The notes under the pieces: model-generated
Told to the model about the DNA's origin: nothing
What the model saw: the letters and a program-made list of their open reading frames with translations, nothing else
Database searches by the model: none
From: an uncultured Saprospiraceae bacterium
GTDB taxonomy: Bacteria > Bacteroidota > Bacteroidia > Chitinophagales > Saprospiraceae
Direction of reading: 5' to 3'
Length of the DNA stretch: 32,390 bases
Assembly (NCBI GenBank): GCA_938008185.1
Contig: CALLLR010000190.1
Location: forward strand, 1 to 32,390
Translations under genes and position numbers: made by a program
Shown here: in pieces, positions 27,616 to 32,390 of the stretch
Layout of the letters: each line of letters begins with the position of its first letter
Numbering within the stretch: the stretch's first letter is position 1

Positions 27616-28598
27616 TGATGACTGAATCGGTAGATGATAAGGCAGCAGTAGTAGAAGTTCTGGATTTTTCGAAAGCTCCTAAAGGAGCGATTTCCAGATA
27701 CTGGCTGGAAGTTGTAAAAGATGGAATGGGGTTACCCGTATTAATTCCCGTGATTGTTGCCAGAGGAAAGGAAGATGGAAAAACGGTAGGGATTACGGCC
27801 GCTGTGCACGGAAATGAACTGAATGGGATTCCGGTTATCCAGCGCTTATTTAACGAATTGGATGTTGATAATCTGCGGGGAACCATCGTGGGAATTCCCG
27901 TGGTTAATGTTCCCTCTTATTTGCGAAAAAAGCGAAGATTTTTAGATGGGACCGATCTGAATCATATTATGCCCGGTAAAGAAAACGGAACCGTGAGCCA
28001 GGTGTACGCGTGGCGAGTAGTTGAAAAAGTGATCAAGCAATTTGATTATCTATTAGATTTGCACACGGCGAGTAATGGGCGCGTCAATTCTTACTATATC
28101 CGGGCCGACATGAGTGATGAGGTCGTACGCGAAATGTCTCTCCTCCAAAACGCACAGATTATTGTTCACAATCCGCCCAATGATGGTACGCTGAGAGGAA
28201 CTGCTGATGAGCTGGAAATTCCGGCCATAACGCTAGAAGTAGGGAATCCAAATTTATTTCAAAAAGGGATGATTCGGGATGGCTTGACGGGTATACACAA
28301 TTTGTTGGGGTATTTAAAAATGACGGACTCGGAGGTAGAAGCACATTCCAGTGAGACGGTTCTTTGTAAGAAATCTTACTGGATGTATACCGATACTGGG
28401 GGACTTTTGAGTGTCCTTCCCAATGTGACGGATTTGGTAAAAAAAGGAGAAGTAGTAGCCAGACTAAGTAATTTATTTGGAGATTTGATTAAGGAATATG
28501 TGGCGCCGGAAGACGGGATTGTAATCGGTAAAAGTGTGAGTCCCGTCAATCAGGCTGGAGGACGGATTTTGCATCTGGGGATTGTAAAGAAAAAATAA
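27615..28598 (+). CDS. Succinylglutamate desuccinylase/aspartoacylase-family metallo-deacylase
   Basis: Zinc-site text GITAAVHGNELNGIPVIQ and DYLLDLHTAS, GTDLNHIMPG, ITLEVGNPN. TAATG overlap with the upstream gene. Confidence 0.92.
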   Translation: MMTESVDDKAAVVEVLDFSKAPKGAISRYWLEVVKDGMGLPVLIPVIVARGKEDGKTVGITAAVHGNELNGIPVIQRLFNELDVDNLRGTIVGIPVVNVPSYLRKKRRFLDGTDLNHIMPGKENGTVSQVYAWRVVEKVIKQFDYLLDLHTASNGRVNSYYIRADMSDEVVREMSLLQNAQIIVHNPPNDGTLRGTADELEIPAITLEVGNPNLFQKGMIRDGLTGIHNLLGYLKMTDSEVEAHSSETVLCKKSYWMYTDTGGLLSVLPNVTDLVKKGEVVARLSNLFGDLIKEYVAPEDGIVIGKSVSPVNQAGGRILHLGIVKKK

Positions 28599-28801
28599 AA
28601 TTAGCAGAAATAAACTTTATTACGAATACGATAAAGGACGCAGAAACGGCTTCCATATGATGCACCGAAAAACTTCCCAGTCCATCATCAAGCACTTAAA
28701 AGTGTTGCAAAAGCGGAAGATTATTCCAAAATATTAGATCACTTTTTTGCTCTATCCATTTAAATTATTCCTATTTTACCTTCTAACTTTCTTCTCCCTT
28801 T

Positions 28802-30037
28802 ATGAAAATCTGCCTCGCCCAAACCAAGTCCTCCAACGGCGAGCTGCACCAAAATCTACAAGAACACCTGCAGACCATCCAACGGGTCGTGGAGTGGGGT
28901 AGTGATTTGGTGGTCTTCCCCGAATTGTCGCTGACGGGCTATGAGCCGGCGTGGGCGGAGAAACTTGCGCGTGAACCAGGCGATCAGATTTTTGAGCCCT
29001 TACAAAAAATAGCCGATCGGGAACATATATCCATCGCTGTAGGAATGCCTTTGAGAACACGGAAGGGCATTGCAATCGGGATGCTCATTTTTTGTCCGGA
29101 TGCCGAGCGGCTGGTTTACGCAAAACAAATTCTACACGAAGACGAGCTACCATATTTTGTGGCTGGAGAAAATCAGGTGCTTTTAAATATTAAAGAATAT
29201 AAAATTGCATTCGGGATTTGTTACGAAGCCTTGCAACGGAAGCATTTCCTAAGGGCCTGCGAAGCCGGAGCGACCGTCTATCTGGCCAGCGTTGCGAAGC
29301 CGGAGCGCGGGATGACCAAAGCAAATACTCATTTCGCGAAGATATCTGCTGAATTTTCAATACCGATCTTAATGGTCAATGCCGTTGGTTTCTGCGATGA
29401 TTTTATGGCGATTGGACAATCTGCTTTTTGGGATGAGAACGGACGGCAAATTAATCAACTTGACGACCGTCCTGGTGTTTTACTAATTGATCTGACCACT
29501 AAAGTTACCGAAAAGCATTATTTTGAAATGGTTTTTCCAAGCATTCATCCCGCAGAACAGAAAGATTTAGCTGCGTTGGTCTCCCTTTTTAGTGATGCAA
29601 AACGAGCGCTGGATGATCAAAATATTTTTCAATGGACGGATCATTATCCCTCAAAAGCGATCATCGAAAAAGATTTGAATGCGGGAACGCTTTTTATTTT
29701 AAAAAAAGACCAGGGGATCATTGGCGCAATCACTTTGAACGAACACCAGGATCCCGAGTACCAATCAGTTGACTGGAAACCGGGGGCTGCCAGAGTGCTG
29801 GTGGTTCACCGACTCGTCGTCGATCCTGGGTATCAGCGACGGGGATATGCTAAACAGCTTATGGATTTTGCCGAAGCCTACGCCGCGGCCAACCACTATG
29901 ATTCTATTCGGCTGGATACTTATACAAAGAATAAAGTCTCCGTTGAGTTTTATAAAAAACGAAAATATATAGTCCGGGGAAAAGTCTTTTTTGCGGGCAG
30001 ACTGGATCCTTTTTATTGTTTAGAAAAAGAAATTTAA
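28802..30037 (+). CDS. Carbon-nitrogen hydrolase (nitrilase) domain fused to a C-terminal GNAT acetyltransferase
   Basis: Nitrilase motifs VVFPELSLTGYEP, AKQILHEDELPYF, FGICYEAL. GNAT motif LVVDPGYQRRGYAKQLMDFAEAYA...NKVSVEFYKKRKYI. Confidence 0.92.
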   Translation: MKICLAQTKSSNGELHQNLQEHLQTIQRVVEWGSDLVVFPELSLTGYEPAWAEKLAREPGDQIFEPLQKIADREHISIAVGMPLRTRKGIAIGMLIFCPDAERLVYAKQILHEDELPYFVAGENQVLLNIKEYKIAFGICYEALQRKHFLRACEAGATVYLASVAKPERGMTKANTHFAKISAEFSIPILMVNAVGFCDDFMAIGQSAFWDENGRQINQLDDRPGVLLIDLTTKVTEKHYFEMVFPSIHPAEQKDLAALVSLFSDAKRALDDQNIFQWTDHYPSKAIIEKDLNAGTLFILKKDQGIIGAITLNEHQDPEYQSVDWKPGAARVLVVHRLVVDPGYQRRGYAKQLMDFAEAYAAANHYDSIRLDTYTKNKVSVEFYKKRKYIVRGKVFFAGRLDPFYCLEKEI

Positions 30038-30114
30038 AAATAACGTGTAGTTTTACGTTCAACGAATCAGGATGCTATCTTACTTTTGGGCCATCCATAT
30101 TATTCTCTAATCTA

Positions 30115-31293
30115 ATGCTTCGGATGACTCCGCTCAATCCAATTTTTGCTTTGCTTGTTTTTGGGATCGGATTTCTGACGACCTGCCTGATTGGTCAGCG
30201 GAAGCAGGCGGTAAAATCTGTGGCCAATCGTTATGATACTTTGGATGGATTGCGGGGATTTTTGGCTATTTCCGTTTTTATTCATCATACGACTGTTTGG
30301 TATGGATATTTACAAACAGGGACTTGGTCGGAACCCGGTTCCAATTTATATAATCAGCTGGGGCAGTCAAGTGTGGCGCTATTTTTTATGATTTCCAGTT
30401 TTTTATTTATTGGTAAATTGTTGAATTTTAGTGGAGAAGAATACGACTGGCGAGGATTCTTTACAGGGAGATTTTTCCGGATTGTTCCATTATATTTATT
30501 AAGTTTCAGCCTGGTCGTTTTGACCGTCGGGATTTTAAGCGAATGGACTTTACAGGTTTCTATTTTTGATTTTTTAAAGAACTTGATCCGTTGGGCTGGA
30601 CTAGGAATTTTGGGGCAGCCGGATTTGAACGGCGTTGATTATACGACGACAATTAATTCCTTTGTGAACTGGTCTTTACTCTATGAATGGCTGCTTTATT
30701 TTTCGTTGCCACTGATCGCTATTTTTATTTTAAAAACCAAACCAAGGATTTATTATATACTATTGGGAATCCTATTTATTGCTTTTGCGATGCGGTACCG
30801 CGATTTAAAACTGGAACATCTCTCTTCCTTATTGGGGGGCGCAGTTGTGGCAGTTATTGATAAATTTCAAAATTTTAAAATAAATTTTAATCATATTGTT
30901 TTTACCCTGATTACAATTGTCGTACTGGTGCTGGTGGTTCAATTCAGAGACTCTGGAAACTGGATTTGTAAGTCTTTTTTAGTCCTGGCTTTTATGTTTA
31001 TTGCTTTAGGAAATGATCTTTTTGGATTGCTAAAAAATAAGACCCTGAAATTGATGGGAGACATCAGCTACAGCACTTATTTGTTACACGGAATACTGAT
31101 TTTTATCGTTGTTCATTTTGGATTGGGAGTAGCGGAAACCCGGTTGTTGTCCGGGTCTTCATACTGTTGGGTAATGGTGGCCCTGACGCCGATTTTGATG
31201 GGCGTGAGTTTTATGACTTATGCTTTTATTGAAAAACCATTTATAAAATATTCAAAAAGTATTCGGAAAAAAGGAGTGATCGTTAATAAATGA
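30115..31293 (+). CDS. Acyltransferase 3 family membrane protein
   Basis: DTLDGLRGFLAISVFIHHT, multiple TM helices, MGDISYSTYLLHGILIF. ATG at 30115 preferred over the track start at 30016. Confidence 0.92.
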   Translation: MLRMTPLNPIFALLVFGIGFLTTCLIGQRKQAVKSVANRYDTLDGLRGFLAISVFIHHTTVWYGYLQTGTWSEPGSNLYNQLGQSSVALFFMISSFLFIGKLLNFSGEEYDWRGFFTGRFFRIVPLYLLSFSLVVLTVGILSEWTLQVSIFDFLKNLIRWAGLGILGQPDLNGVDYTTTINSFVNWSLLYEWLLYFSLPLIAIFILKTKPRIYYILLGILFIAFAMRYRDLKLEHLSSLLGGAVVAVIDKFQNFKINFNHIVFTLITIVVLVLVVQFRDSGNWICKSFLVLAFMFIALGNDLFGLLKNKTLKLMGDISYSTYLLHGILIFIVVHFGLGVAETRLLSGSSYCWVMVALTPILMGVSFMTYAFIEKPFIKYSKSIRKKGVIVNK

Positions 31294-31404
31294 TACGAAC
31301 GCAGCTTGAAGGGAAAAGGAGGGTGTTTTGATAAATATTGCTGTGTACATTGACCTTGTTTCTTAGTAAAATTGTTCTTCATTATTATTTCTCTAATTTA
31401 CTCA

Positions 31405-31875
31405 TTATTCAATCACCACCAACGTCGCCCGCCGTACCATATCCAGTGTCACTCCGTAAAGCAAGTGACCCGCAAATTCATTCCATGCATAATCCATCCG
31501 AACATTAACGGGATAAGGCTCCAGCCCCATCATGGGAATGGTACTACCGTGAGTCAAGGCATAAAAACCCAGACTGAAGGGCAATCCAAGCCCACTTGCA
31601 ATGACCGGCGAATTAGCAGCCAACGCTGCGTAAATGGCTCCGGTAGAAGTGCCAAAAGCCCAGTGGATAGTATCCCCGACCATTGGTTTATTTTCTTCCT
31701 TTAGCGGAACATCCACCAACGACGCTTTAATTTTACTGGCCAATAGCACTGGAGGCGTTTCTGTAGATTCACTACGAACGGGATGCTTACTTTCCCACCA
31801 GGTCTTCACCGCCGTTGCCGCAATGCCACCAACAATTCCCGCCGCAATTCCTTTTAAAATCTTGTTATTATCCAT
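31405..31875 (-). CDS. YagU/DUF1440-like membrane protein
   Basis: KGIAAGIVGGIAATAVKTWWESKHPVR...HWAFGTSTGAIYAAL...GFYALTHGSTIPMMGLEP, as in the DUF1440 family. ATG at 31875. Confidence 0.65.
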   Translation of the reverse strand: MDNNKILKGIAAGIVGGIAATAVKTWWESKHPVRSESTETPPVLLASKIKASLVDVPLKEENKPMVGDTIHWAFGTSTGAIYAALAANSPVIASGLGLPFSLGFYALTHGSTIPMMGLEPYPVNVRMDYAWNEFAGHLLYGVTLDMVRRATLVVIE

Positions 31876-31906
31876 ATGCTCAGTCAATTTATGCCCGAGG
31901 CATTAA

Positions 31907-32359
31907 TTATTTAATTCCAAAAATCAACGCACTATATGCCCCGATTGTTACGCTGCCTTTGTAGGGAAGGTTATCATATTCTTCTTGTGAAACCTCCATA
32001 TCTAAAACCGGAAGATCGTCAAATTTTTCACTATAACCCTTCCAGTCACTATTAAATCTTAAAGACCAGTTTGATTTTATCGGAACACCAAAATCGTACG
32101 ATGCAAATTTCTGGTTAGAAAAATTATAAATAATAAGCACTCCGTCTTCGGCAGGGTTTTCGAAAAAACGGAGAATAACGAGTATTTTCGTTTTATGGTT
32201 AAGGTGTAGAATTTGGGTTTTCTCAGTAAGCTGACAATCGGCTTTTAGTAGGCTTTCGATTGGCTCTCTTTTAACGTGATAGAACTTTACCGCTGATTGC
32301 CAAAAGTCACTTGTTTGAATCTTGATAACTTTTTCAATAATAGTTACAAATTTTATCAA
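31907..32359 (-). pseudogene. Orphan C-terminal beta domain of a GH13 alpha-amylase/branching-enzyme-like protein (truncated, TTG start)
   Basis: VLIIYNFSNQKFASYDFGVP...NWSLRFNSDWKGYSEKFDD...EEYDNLPYKGSVTIGAYSALIFG resembles GH13 C-terminal all-beta domains. No catalytic barrel, and the frame is closed upstream by TGA (32374-32372). Confidence 0.6.
32215..32275. repeat. GAAAGCC-family repeat, locus 3 (reverse orientation, inside the GH13-fragment ORF)
   Basis: Reverse complement AAAAGAGAGCCAATCGAAAGCCTACTAAAAGCCGATTGTCAGC matches locus 1 GAAGAGAGCCAACCGAAAGCCAATCGAAAGCC...AAAGCCTATTGTCAGCC. Confidence 0.65.
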
Positions 32360-32390
32360 TATTAGAATATGTCAGAAGAGCACCAATCGG

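Noticed and set aside
31138-31162. ACCCGG...CCGGGT hairpin as a terminator
   Set aside because: Lies inside the acyltransferase coding region with no T-tract.

Overview
The window looks like a Bacteroidota chromosome segment, probably Saprospiraceae-like. This is inferred from T9SS C-terminal sorting domains, SprB-type repeats and 'ITTYDLILLGQHLL...DVNESGSITALDLI' dockerin-like motifs. Left part: a ~1.28 kb hairpin-rich region with no convincing CDS, a tandem-ATPase peptide ABC transporter subunit, an RluA-family pseudouridine synthase, a membrane class III nucleotidyl cyclase and a HEAT-repeat protein. Centre (7.4-24.6 kb): four large predicted T9SS cargo proteins with xseB, a HAD phosphatase, a small membrane protein and a lipoprotein. 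Right part: a tightly coupled three-gene operon (ATP-grasp, GshB/RimK-like ATP-grasp, AstE/AspA-like deacylase), then a nitrilase-GNAT fusion, an acyltransferase-3 protein, a YagU/DUF1440-like protein and an orphan C-terminal domain of a GH13 alpha-amylase. The most unusual non-coding signals are: (i) a degenerate GAAAGCC / TCAGMAGAGAAAAAAGCC repeat family at three or four loci, which in two places runs into a reading frame; (ii) a recurrent intergenic motif TTTTTAAACNACTTC (9 copies), forming the termini of a 182-bp inverted-repeat element; (iii) paired GGCGGCTG/CAGCCGCC hairpin elements in the first 0.8 kb. All calls come from reading the sequence; no database search was run.
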